Below the pieces are notes generated by a model that was given only the letters and a program-made list of their open reading frames with translations, was not told the DNA's origin and searched no databases. From the NCBI GenBank assembly GCA_026225095.1, contig JAMFSC010000186.1, positions 16,670 to 80,669 of the forward strand: a stretch of 64,000 nucleotides of DNA, in the 5' to 3' direction. Shown piece by piece: positions 1 to 7,580 of this stretch. The translations under genes and the position numbers were made by a program. How positions within the stretch are numbered: position 1 is the stretch's first letter; each line of letters begins with the position of its first letter. This DNA comes from a bacterium. GTDB lineage: Bacteria > Acidobacteriota > Terriglobia > Terriglobales > Acidobacteriaceae.

Positions 1-121
1 CGTCAACGAGCGCACCCTCGACTACGGACCCGACGGCCGCGAAGCCATCAAGAAGCTTCTCGACATGGGTTTTGAGCGGGGCATCATACCCCACCGCGCC
101 AACGTCGATTTCGTCGGCTGA
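1..121 (+). CDS. C-terminal end of a menaquinone (futalosine pathway) protein, MqnD/MqnA-like, partial
   Basis: The reading frame entering the window encodes the last 39 residues of a protein ending ...IPHRANVDFVG, with the segment NERTLDYGPDGREAI. This tail resembles the C-terminus of periplasmic-binding-fold enzymes MqnD/MqnA, which make the naphthoate skeleton of menaquinone by the futalosine route. The 5' part lies outside the window, so neither catalytic residues nor the start can be checked. It ends 125 bases before the tRNA-Lys gene on the same strand. Assignment rests on a short tail only and could be wrong within the MqnA/MqnD family. Confidence 0.5.
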   Translation, partial: VNERTLDYGPDGREAIKKLLDMGFERGIIPHRANVDFVG

Positions 122-246
122 CAGTACCCAAATCGCGGGGCGAGGACGGTCCTGGCCCCCGTTGTGGTAGACTGATTTCAGTGGGCAAGACGTGAGGCAA
201 AGCACCGCGTGCCGGCGTTCTTCGCATCTGGATCACCACACAACAT

Positions 247-322
247 GGACGCGTAGCTCAGTTGGTAGAGCATTCGACTCTTAATCGACTGGTCGTAGGT
301 TCGATCCCTACCGCGTCCACCA
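247..322 (+). tRNA. tRNA-Lys (anticodon CTT)
   Basis: A complete 76-base tRNA with encoded CCA. The acceptor stem pairs GGACGCG with CGCGTCC, the D-loop contains AGTTGGTA, the anticodon loop is CTCTTAA giving anticodon CTT (Lys, AAG codons), and the T-arm is GTAGGTTCGATCCCTAC. The top pair of the anticodon stem is mismatched (T-C). Its 3' 49 bases are the left attachment core of the prophage, so phage DNA has restored an intact gene after integration. Confidence 0.95.
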
Positions 323-350
323 TTTCCCTCTCTCAAAATAAACGACTTAC
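274..350 (+). repeat. attL core, 77-bp direct repeat
   Basis: Identical over 77 bases to 44147..44223. The first 49 bases are the anticodon-to-CCA part of tRNA-Lys and the last 28 are downstream sequence. Bases immediately before differ between copies, so the left edge is exact. To the right the two copies continue with 36 matches in 44. Confidence 0.93.
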
Positions 351-394
351 ATACAAAACATCCGGCATGGATGGGGCCTCTCGGCGCTCGGATC
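351..394 (+). repeat. Diverged extension of the att repeat (36/44 identical to 44224..44267)
   Basis: Ungapped alignment with 44224..44267 gives 36 identities in 44 positions, ending in a shared 12-base block GGCGCTCGGATC. It shows that phage DNA beside attL and chromosome beside attR share ancestry beyond the recombination core. The rest of 395..589 holds the 428..446 repeat and the ribosome-binding site of the peptide gene; I see nothing else in it. Confidence 0.75.
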
Positions 395-427
395 GTTGTG
401 TTTATCGACGGTTATCGGGCAGCGTTG

Positions 428-446
428 GTCAGACTTTTGGTCAGAC
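428..446 (+). promoter_or_regulatory. Candidate integrase arm-type site, left
   Basis: The 19-mer GTCAGACTTTTGGTCAGAC (two GTCAGAC 12 bases apart) lies 77 bases right of the attL core and is followed by a related TTTTTGGTCTG. The same 19-mer occurs at 44070..44088, left of the attR core. In circular phage DNA the two would flank the core, as arm-type binding sites of tyrosine integrases do. Function is inferred from placement. Confidence 0.5.
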
Positions 447-589
447 TTTTTGGTCTGTAAGATGGCCGACAGATTGTGATCGCGCTTTCTCCGTGATAGA
501 AAGACTGAACCATTTCAATTCGTTCCCAGCTTCCCACAGGCGGCTAACTGTATCTTCCAGTTGCGCTCTCATGCGCATGGAGGATTCAA

Positions 590-751
590 ATGGCCGTTCT
601 TCGTCTCGTTCTTCTGGGTGTCCTTATCGGTTCCGCTTGCCTCGCAGCAGAACGCGCGATTCCCTTTTCGTCCGCTCACGCCACACTCACTGCTGGCCCG
701 ATTCCGCTCTGTCCTCCGAATGGCAATCCGGACTGCTCGCTGGGCAACTGA
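590..751 (+). CDS. Small secreted-peptide ORF (53 aa) of the attL cassette
   Basis: Starts at ATG 590 behind GGAGG with 6-base spacing and encodes MAVLRLVLLGVLIGSACLAA followed by a polar tail with Pro residues and two Cys in CPPNGNPDC near the end. The first 20 residues look like a Sec signal peptide, leaving about 33 residues outside the membrane. A 10-bp palindrome CATGCGCATG (570..579) abuts the ribosome-binding site. It precedes the 7-TM gene by 19 bases on the same strand, matching the layout at 44744 outside attR. No family recognised; a pheromone-like or structural peptide are both possible. Confidence 0.55.
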   Translation: MAVLRLVLLGVLIGSACLAAERAIPFSSAHATLTAGPIPLCPPNGNPDCSLGN

Positions 752-770
752 GTCGTAGAGGATTGACCTA

Positions 771-1505
771 ATGCACCTGACAAGGCTCGAATACGTGATT
801 TGGGGCCTCTGGTTCGGTACGCTCTTTGTCTCCGCGGCGTTCATGCTGCATAGAAAGAGCTACCGCCAGTGGCCCTTTCTCTTTGCGCTCACATGCACCC
901 AGACTCTGATTCAGATTGCCTTGTACTCTCTGTCTGGCAGAAAGCACTACCCTGCCTACTTCTACACCTACTGGACCGGAATCGCGCTCTGTGCGTTGCT
1001 GCAGCTCGGCGTCGTCGTCGATATCGTTCGGGCCATTCCGAGGATCCGCTGTGCGCCCTGGCGCCTGATGATTCTCTTCGTCTCGATCGCTGCAACCATC
1101 TCGATCGGGAGCGCGTGGATGGCGAGCGATGCCCACCCGCAGGTTCCCCACGCTACGGCCATCGCCTTGACGATCGCACGCAGCTCCTCCGTGCTCGCCG
1201 TCTCGTTTGGCCTTTCCATGTTCCTTTCGCTGGGCTCACTCAGCATTGGATGGAGTACGCCAGCTCTTCGCGTCGCGAGCGGCTTCCTGGTCGCGAACCT
1301 GATGGCGATGGCAGCTGCCTACGTGATGACCTGGCGAGTTCAATGGTTCCGCCAGACAGATCAGATCCAGACCTGCCTCGACATGGGCGTCTGGGTCTTT
1401 TGGACTTTTACCGCTTGCAGGACTTTCTCCACTCCCACCATCTCCATCGAGGCTTCGAATGCCGTCATCAAGAAAGGCATCAAGTTCGCCGCCAGCCCTT
1501 TTTAG
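771..1505 (+). CDS. 7-TM integral membrane protein of the attL cassette, unknown function
   Basis: A 244-residue protein that is almost entirely hydrophobic helices, about seven transmembrane segments, beginning MHLTRLEYVIWGLWFG. It is a diverged relative of the protein at 44957..45727: both start with a Trp-rich first helix, an R-x-x-P-F turn, Gln in helix 2, a Tyr/Trp-rich helix 3 and an I-x-R motif after it. AGAGG precedes the ATG. It lies between the peptide ORF and the 168-residue partner, and the trio looks like one operon. No enzymatic motif is seen; receptor, transporter or immunity roles cannot be distinguished. Confidence 0.8.
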   Translation: MHLTRLEYVIWGLWFGTLFVSAAFMLHRKSYRQWPFLFALTCTQTLIQIALYSLSGRKHYPAYFYTYWTGIALCALLQLGVVVDIVRAIPRIRCAPWRLMILFVSIAATISIGSAWMASDAHPQVPHATAIALTIARSSSVLAVSFGLSMFLSLGSLSIGWSTPALRVASGFLVANLMAMAAAYVMTWRVQWFRQTDQIQTCLDMGVWVFWTFTACRTFSTPTISIEASNAVIKKGIKFAASPF

Positions 1506-1523
1506 AGAAAGTCGGGTTCATCC

Positions 1524-2030
1524 ATGCACCTTCTGCCACAGTACCTTTACCCGGCGGGCATCAGCGGTTTCGTCGCGGTTTACTGGCTCGCCAGCTTCAG
1601 AAAGAGGTCGCTGAAGTCACCTGAAGCAATTTTCAGCGCTCTCGACCAATCAGAAAACGAGGGAATGGAGTCTTACGTCGCGGAAGATGGATTCCAGATC
1701 ATCCCTTGCGATCAGAAGTTCTATCTGGCATTCAAGCAGTGGAGAGGATTTGTGAGCAGGCGCCGTAAAGCCGGACTCTTTGTCCAGTTCTGTCAACAGC
1801 TCGATACCAGCGATGCCAACATCGAGTATCTGACCACCCGTTCCATGCTGATCTCGTTCTTCTGCTGTTGCGCCCTGTTCGAGGCTGGTGCGCGGATTTT
1901 TGCCGGTGACCTTCCTCACGTCTGCGCCCAGATCGTCTTTCAACTCTACTGGGAGATGGAACGCCGCTTCACGTTGCTCTGCAGCGAGTTGCGACCCGAT
2001 CTCCTCGATAACCTGCACAAGATGCTGTAG
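1524..2030 (+). CDS. Membrane-anchored partner of the 7-TM protein (168 aa), unknown function
   Basis: One N-terminal transmembrane segment (about residues 5-25) is followed by an alpha-helical cytoplasmic-type domain of about 140 residues with a Cys cluster FFCCCALF near residue 115. It begins 18 bases after the 7-TM gene. Size, N-terminal anchor and helical domain match the 181-residue protein at 45724..46269, although residue identity is low. I do not recognise the family. The recurrence of the 7-TM plus partner pair suggests that the two proteins act together at the membrane. Confidence 0.75.
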   Translation: MHLLPQYLYPAGISGFVAVYWLASFRKRSLKSPEAIFSALDQSENEGMESYVAEDGFQIIPCDQKFYLAFKQWRGFVSRRRKAGLFVQFCQQLDTSDANIEYLTTRSMLISFFCCCALFEAGARIFAGDLPHVCAQIVFQLYWEMERRFTLLCSELRPDLLDNLHKML

Positions 2031-2048
2031 CCTATACCCTATAAACCT

Positions 2049-2531
2049 ATGGACCTCGCAGCCACAACGGAGTACCTTACCCTCCGCCAGAAGACGATGG
2101 AAGACGAGTTGCTCAAGCTCGCCGATTCGCAGCTGCTTCGCGAGAAGATGCGCGAGTATATCGATCTAACGAAGGCGCTGTCCGAGGTGCGGTCCGTCAG
2201 CATTCAACAACCTCCCACTGAGTCGATCCGCTTCCTCGGCCACAACCAGGCCATCGATGCGATCGAGGACGTCCTGGACGACCACAGCGGCAGGGGCATG
2301 CGTAAGGCAGAGATTGTCAACGAGGTCTGCGCCGGCGGCTGGGCTCCGAACGATAAATACCGCAAGAAGAATGTCGGGGAGTCAATCCGCTACTGGCTGA
2401 ACCCCCAACCGAAGCGACCTTCCGTTTCCGGAATCAAACGCAAAGCGGACCCTAAACCGAGGCTCATCGAGAAGGATGGCCTGGTCTACAAGGCTCCGCC
2501 CGAAACCCCGACACCCGATCCAGCAGTCTAG
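2049..2531 (+). CDS. Hypothetical protein with a winged-helix-like region (160 aa)
   Basis: Residues 1-60 are predicted coiled, charged helix (KTMEDELLKLADSQLLREK). Residues 70-118 (AIDAIEDVL ... RKAEIVNEV ... NVGESIRYWL) have the spacing of a winged-helix or HARE-HTH-like DNA-binding fold. The Pro/Lys-rich tail is probably disordered. It follows the membrane cassette by 18 bases on the same strand and may be co-transcribed. A DNA-binding regulator is plausible, but no specific family is recognised. Confidence 0.65.
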   Translation: MDLAATTEYLTLRQKTMEDELLKLADSQLLREKMREYIDLTKALSEVRSVSIQQPPTESIRFLGHNQAIDAIEDVLDDHSGRGMRKAEIVNEVCAGGWAPNDKYRKKNVGESIRYWLNPQPKRPSVSGIKRKADPKPRLIEKDGLVYKAPPETPTPDPAV

Positions 2532-2622
2532 TCCAGGAGGTGGCTACAGTCCGTCGAACGTGCGCCCGATGAAGTCACCTAAAGGTGTCTCCCTCGATCG
2601 CGAATAGCCAGACCATGGACAG

Positions 2623-2844
2623 ATGGCAACTGACATTTGTGTCCGTCTGGGGCGACGCATTCGCGATCTCAGGACACAACGTGGGTGGAGACAGATTGAT
2701 CTGGCGGCGCATACCGAGATGAGCCGGAAGCACATCGTCAGCCTGGAACTGGGCAGGACCGACGTCGGACTAAGCAATCTCGAAAGGCTGGCCGCGGCCT
2801 TCGACGTCACGCCCTCCGACCTGCTCCGCTCGATTGACAGATAG
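2623..2844 (+). CDS. XRE-family helix-turn-helix regulator (73 aa)
   Basis: Almost exactly one HTH_3 (Cro/C1-type) domain: RIRDLRTQRGWRQIDLAAHT, then MSRKHIVSLELGR, then NLERLAAAFDVTPSDLL. It lacks any C-terminal dimerisation or protease domain. A small inverted repeat CACCT-AA-AGGTG at 2576..2587, in the 91-base gap upstream, could be its operator. Its 3' end overlaps the convergent gene 2770..3138 by 75 bases. It may control the accessory cassette or the lysogenic state; the second XRE gene at 41275 is in the early operon. Confidence 0.85.
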   Translation: MATDICVRLGRRIRDLRTQRGWRQIDLAAHTEMSRKHIVSLELGRTDVGLSNLERLAAAFDVTPSDLLRSIDR

Positions 2845-3138
2845 GGCGTGGCAGCGGCAGGTGCAGGACGCTTTGATTCCGTGCCCTATCTGGATCACTC
2901 CTCGGCAGCGTTCGTGGTGGTTTTTCTTACAGTAGTCGGACCAGGTGGACTTGTTCGGGGTGGATCGCCGGGTGAGGATGTCGGGGATCTTGACGGGTTT
3001 CGTCGCGTTGTACCGGGCGCGGCGTTCTGGGTGGACGAGCTGGCCGCTTACCTTCACGGCCAGCTCGCACCGCTCGCCCGATCGCGCAGGACATACCGGG
3101 CACGGCTCGGCGTACAAGCTTCGGGTGAAGTTGTTCAT
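2770..3138 (-). CDS. Small Cys/His-rich zinc-finger-like phage protein (122 aa)
   Basis: Chosen start MNNFTRSLYAEP. The N-terminal part CPVCPARSGERC...H..R fits the small phage zinc-binding motif C-x2-C-x6-C...H, and a second Cys/His group (YCKKNHHERCRG ... SCTCRCH) follows near residues 65-95. It is the last leftward gene of the late operon, 53 bases after the fibre-position gene. The 3' quarter overlaps the convergent XRE gene, so its true C-terminus may be unusual. Function unknown; nucleic-acid binding is likely for this type of protein. Confidence 0.6.
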   Translation of the reverse strand: MNNFTRSLYAEPCPVCPARSGERCELAVKVSGQLVHPERRARYNATKPVKIPDILTRRSTPNKSTWSDYCKKNHHERCRGVIQIGHGIKASCTCRCHALSVNRAEQVGGRDVEGRGQPFEIA

Positions 3139-3191
3139 GGGATGGGATTGCCGGGATGACGCGCCCGGCGGGCGGTTGGGCGGGATGACCG

Positions 3192-6100
3192 CTATTTGAT
3201 GACGTAGCCTGTGCCGTTGTAGCAAGCGTCGACCCATGTGTTCGCTGCAATCGGGCCACCGGCGGTCAGGATGTTGCCACCCGTTGCCCAACTGAATCCG
3301 GTGCCGGATGAGGGTCCATACAGCTTCGTGCATGAGCCGACGCTGGCCGAAACCCCTACCACCGTCAGGGTGGAGAGAGTCGCCGTTCCAGTCACGTTGA
3401 CGAACGGACTGGTGATCGTGACCGTGGCTGCTGATGCGACGGTTGAGATCGTTGCCTCAATCATGCCCTTGTTGAGGAGATTCCCGGCCGGGTCCCAGTG
3501 TGCGCCGGTGGTACATGCGGCCCACGTGGTGAACGGCTTCGGGCAGTTCAGGATGCTGGCTCCATAGTTGGAAAAGAAGGCGTTGGTAAATCCGAACGTG
3601 TTATCCCAGCCCCAGGCCGTCCCGGTGTAGTTTCCGCCTCCCAATGAGCCGGGCACGCCCGTCGAGGGATTGACGCCGCCCCCGGTGAGCAGTCCAGGAA
3701 CTGTTGAGGACGCGGATGGGATCGCCGTAGCATTCGTCTGCCAGAAGTTCAACAGGCCGGAGGTCTGCGGGAGTGCGGAGATCGGATTCGCCTGAACCGC
3801 TCCCCCCACAACGCAGCTCCCGTTATAGCTACAGTTGTTCGGCTTCCCGAGGTTGGGGAAGAAGATGGAGAACCCGGCGGCCGCGACGGCATTTTCGACC
3901 GTCTGTGCTGCGTGAAAATATCCGCCGTTGTTGGGGTGATACGGGGGCGCACCGCCTGGATTCGGAAGGTAGAGGGCATTCAGCGCCATGTCTGTTGTGA
4001 TATTCACCCCAGGGTTTCCGGTTCGCATATCCGCGAAGACAACCTGGAGGTTATCGGCGATCTTGGCATTGACGACGGCCAACGCCGCCGCGTTGAATGC
4101 GGCCGTGATGGCAGACTGACCATCCGCCTGTTGACGGAGGACGCCCGACATGATGAACAGGGGCTGACCGACGTTCGTCGTTGGATTCGTATCCACTCCA
4201 CGGATCAGCACGATTCCCGTGCTGGTTGTCGTGACCACGACCGAGGTAGCGCCGGCAGCGATCGGGAACTCCTGACGAAAGTCGGTCGACGTTGCTCCGG
4301 CGAGAGCAACGCCATTGCAGCCGGAGGCTGTGAAGGTTGTCGTCCCGGAGCATATATCCATCTGCAGGACGCCGCCAATCCCCACCGTGAAGGGTCCGCC
4401 ACCGGAATTGAAGACTCCATACTGGATTCCGACCTTGCCATTGGAGGTGATCGGAAACGTGAGCACGCTCCCCGAGACGGTAGATTGGAGACTTGCCGAT
4501 GGCAGCGCGGCCGCATTGAAGGCCGCACCGGTTGCGGTCGCCGTCCAGGTCCCGGATGTCTGGGTCGCACTTGTCGAGAGGACCCGGTTCGCGGCTGGAA
4601 TCTCTGCCCAGGAGATCGCAGCATCGAGCGCTAGCTGGTAGTTGTTGATCGCACCGGTTGTGTTGCCGTTCGCGATGTAGTTGTTGATCCCCGCCACCAT
4701 ATAAATCTTTGGCAGTGCATTCGGCGTCGTGGCGGGCGGCACGAAGTTGAGGTATTCCTGATTCGCGATCTGCTCCATCGTATTGCCGCCCAGGGCAAAG
4801 TCGTAGGCAGGTCCGAGCTGGTCGTTCGCGAGGATGGAAAACTGCGTATTCGCCGGACCGGTCGCTCCCAATCCGCTCACCACAGATTCAGTGGAGTCAC
4901 CGAAGCCGTAGAAGGTTCCGTACTGGTATACGGAAGAGAGTTGAGGCTGCGTGACGACGCCTGTGGTGACCGTATCCAACGTCTGCCAGTAGTCGCCGCC
5001 CGCAGTGGTAGAGACAACCGAAGCCTTGTAGCTCTGGCAAGCTCCCGCCGCGATGACGGAGGCTGTCGATCCGGCGACATTGTTGAACGGGTAGTCCGAT
5101 GGCGCGGCGATGGTCACCGTGTTGCTACCGGACGTAGTGTTGTTGCAGCGCTTGATGACTCGACCGGTATAGCCCAACGCAGACGGCAGGGTGTCGACGA
5201 TGGCGTTACTGGCCGCATTGAACACTTTGCATCCGTCCGCCGCTGTCGAAGCGTAGGTTGCCGAGGTGACAAGGGCAGGATCGCAGGCGAGGGGCGACGA
5301 TCCGGTCAGGGCGTTGACCGCATTGGACATGTATCCCGCGACCAGAACCTGACCCGCTGCCGTCAGGTGGACTCCATCAACCTGGAAGTAGGTCGTATTC
5401 GCGTTCGCCCCGGAAGCCCCGAGCAGGGGTACAGCGGTCAGATCGACGAACCCATCGCACTGCGTCAAAGCTTGAGCGCGCATGAGGGATGCGAAGGTCT
5501 CGACATTCGCGCTCTGCGTGGTCCGGTCGATCGAGTCTGCCACGATCGTCTTGAACCCAAGCGCCTTGAGCTGTCGACAGGAGGCCAGTACATTGGCCAT
5601 CGCGGAGGCGGGCGTCTTGCCTCCGGTGCTGTAGTCGTTGGTCCCGGCCCAATAGAGATCGATGTTCCATGGGGCCTGGGGGGCGTACACGGATGCCTCT
5701 CGGGTGGCGAGCATCGGGTAGATCAGGTAGGTAGTGATGTTGCCGATGCCGAAGTTCGAGACAGTGAACGGCACGTTGGTCGAAAGGCTGGACGTATACG
5801 GGGTGACACCCTCACCGTTCGTCAGCGAGTCGCCAGTGGCGGCGATTTGCGAGACCGTGGTGATGGGGGCGTTGACGCCGAAGGAATTCCCCTGAGTGAT
5901 GGCCTGAGTGCGAGCGAGGCTGGCGGCCTGAAGGGCTTGGGATGCGGTGAGATACGTGGACCAGAAGGTGCAGCGCTGCATCGATCCATTGAGGTAGGTG
6001 ATGTAGCCGCTGCTCGCTCCGCCGCACGCATAGATCCCGGTCGACTTGGAGAAGGTAGTGGCCCCTCCTGTAGCGACGGGGAGGCCGTCGAGGTAGATGG

Positions 6101-7523
6101 CATCCTGATTGGTGCCGGAGGTTCCGAGTGTGGCGATGAGGTTATGGCACCCGGTGAGGCTCCCTCCGGTCCAGGTTGTCTGGGGTGCGCCGTTGACGCT
6201 CAGGGCCGGGCTGTACCCATACTGGTAGGACTGGGAATCGAAGATGATCCCCGCGATGTTGTTATTGCCGAACAGGGCGTCGAACTGGGGCGCGATCGGG
6301 CTGGGGCCGCTCGTCCGGTAGTTCATGCAGTACTGGACCATGATCGTCTTGGCGTTGGTGGTGCCTGCGCTATTGAAATACTGGCCGCCGCTCAAGGTGA
6401 TGCCGCCGGCGTACCACGTGGGGTTTGCGGTGCTGCCTGGAAATGCGCCCGTGTTCCCGTTGCCGCTGCTGTCGACCGGCGCGGTCCCCGCATTGTCTTT
6501 GAGTTGATAGTCGGCGATGACGGTTCCGGCGGACGGCAGGATCCCGGAGATAGCCCCGGCAGTTGCAAGGTTGACCGCTGTGGTGCGGTTGGTCACCTCG
6601 TTCGCCAGGTTGGTGGTGAGAGTGCCCTCCGCAGTGGTTGCTCGCGTGACTTCATTGCCTACTGCGGGCGCGTCGACGGTCACTCCCCCGGCCCCGTCCG
6701 AAGTCACGGTGACGTTCGTGCCAGACTTGAAATTCAGGGTGGTTTGGTTGGCGTTGGCTGTGCCGTTGGTCTGGAGTGCCACGGAAGAGCCGCCGGAGGC
6801 GGTAGAGTTGATGGTGACGCCGCCGGAGGAGTCCGGGACGACGGTGATGTTGGTGCCGGGCTTGATGTTGAGGGTGGACTGGATGGCGTTGGCGACGCCG
6901 TTGGTCTGAAGCACCACGGACGATCCTCCGGTTCCTGCTACCTGGACGAAGACTCCGCTCACGCAGTGGTAGTAGGCCGAGTTGGTCGAGTTCGAAAAGA
7001 CCGAGGGCGGGATGCAGCTCGTGGGCGTGGTGGGGCCGTAGGCGGTCTGCATGGGCTGGACGTTGGTGGTTTTGGCCGGGGGGCCGTAGTGATCGAGTGC
7101 CCAGGTGGCTCCGGAGACGCCTTGCACGCCCTGCAGGGTGTAGCTCTTGCCGCTGGTCAGCAGGCCTGTGGAGGTGTCGACAACGGTGATTTGGTAATTG
7201 ATGTTCGCGGGCACTGTCATGGTCGCATCGGGCACCAGGCAGGTTCCGCTGAAGGTACCGTCCTGCTGCAACATACCGCCGATCGCACCGTTCGTGATCT
7301 TGCACTCGAAGGCGGTGGGACCGTTCGCGGCTCCCGTTCCATCCGCGAAGGGAATGGGGATACTGTAGATGTCGACGGGCGTGAAGGTCACGTAGCCCGT
7401 TGTAATCTTGAAGCCGCTCATCTTTTCGTTGGCGGCGGTGGGCTGGGTGGTCTGGGCGAGGGCTGGGGCGAACGACACGACGGCGCACGTCAGCGCACCG
7501 GCTACACGGAGTAGACGCTTCAT
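3192..7523 (-). CDS. Giant fibre-position protein with signal peptide and two SGNH-hydrolase domains (1443 aa)
   Basis: Start ATG 7523 (AGGAG 11 bases upstream) gives MKRLLRVAGALTCAVVSFAP...ALA-Q, a textbook Sec signal peptide, which is very unusual for a tail protein. Two tail-fibre-like repeats LQTNGxxNxxQ...GTN follow (about residues 200-300), then a LamG-like region (about 338-540). SGNH domain 1 has GDSL (Ser566), GTND (Asn629) and DGVH (Asp716/His719). SGNH domain 2 has GDST (Ser877), GINN (Asn947) and His1196, but the Asp before the His is replaced. It lies directly after the tail-tip gene. It could be a depolymerising or deacetylating fibre, or a secreted lysogenic-conversion enzyme using fibre-derived parts. 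Confidence 0.8.
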   Translation of the reverse strand: MKRLLRVAGALTCAVVSFAPALAQTTQPTAANEKMSGFKITTGYVTFTPVDIYSIPIPFADGTGAANGPTAFECKITNGAIGGMLQQDGTFSGTCLVPDATMTVPANINYQITVVDTSTGLLTSGKSYTLQGVQGVSGATWALDHYGPPAKTTNVQPMQTAYGPTTPTSCIPPSVFSNSTNSAYYHCVSGVFVQVAGTGGSSVVLQTNGVANAIQSTLNIKPGTNITVVPDSSGGVTINSTASGGSSVALQTNGTANANQTTLNFKSGTNVTVTSDGAGGVTVDAPAVGNEVTRATTAEGTLTTNLANEVTNRTTAVNLATAGAISGILPSAGTVIADYQLKDNAGTAPVDSSGNGNTGAFPGSTANPTWYAGGITLSGGQYFNSAGTTNAKTIMVQYCMNYRTSGPSPIAPQFDALFGNNNIAGIIFDSQSYQYGYSPALSVNGAPQTTWTGGSLTGCHNLIATLGTSGTNQDAIYLDGLPVATGGATTFSKSTGIYACGGASSGYITYLNGSMQRCTFWSTYLTASQALQAASLARTQAITQGNSFGVNAPITTVSQIAATGDSLTNGEGVTPYTSSLSTNVPFTVSNFGIGNITTYLIYPMLATREASVYAPQAPWNIDLYWAGTNDYSTGGKTPASAMANVLASCRQLKALGFKTIVADSIDRTTQSANVETFASLMRAQALTQCDGFVDLTAVPLLGASGANANTTYFQVDGVHLTAAGQVLVAGYMSNAVNALTGSSPLACDPALVTSATYASTAADGCKVFNAASNAIVDTLPSALGYTGRVIKRCNNTTSGSNTVTIAAPSDYPFNNVAGSTASVIAAGACQSYKASVVSTTAGGDYWQTLDTVTTGVVTQPQLSSVYQYGTFYGFGDSTESVVSGLGATGPANTQFSILANDQLGPAYDFALGGNTMEQIANQEYLNFVPPATTPNALPKIYMVAGINNYIANGNTTGAINNYQLALDAAISWAEIPAANRVLSTSATQTSGTWTATATGAAFNAAALPSASLQSTVSGSVLTFPITSNGKVGIQYGVFNSGGGPFTVGIGGVLQMDICSGTTTFTASGCNGVALAGATSTDFRQEFPIAAGATSVVVTTTSTGIVLIRGVDTNPTTNVGQPLFIMSGVLRQQADGQSAITAAFNAAALAVVNAKIADNLQVVFADMRTGNPGVNITTDMALNALYLPNPGGAPPYHPNNGGYFHAAQTVENAVAAAGFSIFFPNLGKPNNCSYNGSCVVGGAVQANPISALPQTSGLLNFWQTNATAIPSASSTVPGLLTGGGVNPSTGVPGSLGGGNYTGTAWGWDNTFGFTNAFFSNYGASILNCPKPFTTWAACTTGAHWDPAGNLLNKGMIEATISTVASAATVTITSPFVNVTGTATLSTLTVVGVSASVGSCTKLYGPSSGTGFSWATGGNILTAGGPIAANTWVDACYNGTGYVIK

Positions 7524-7580
7524 GGGGCTTGGTTCTCCTGGTTGTGAAATTATTGGAAAAGGTTCGGTGAGGACCACGCG

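Noticed and set aside
262..771. Open frame running through tRNA-Lys and the attL region
   Set aside because: Its first part is the translated tRNA sequence and the same string recurs at attR; the peptide frame starting at 590 has a proper ribosome-binding site instead.
4941..7514. An 857-codon open frame on the plus strand opposite the fibre-position gene
   Set aside because: It mirrors a real minus-strand gene in high-GC DNA, is Gly/Arg/Asp-rich with no domain, and lacks a ribosome-binding site.
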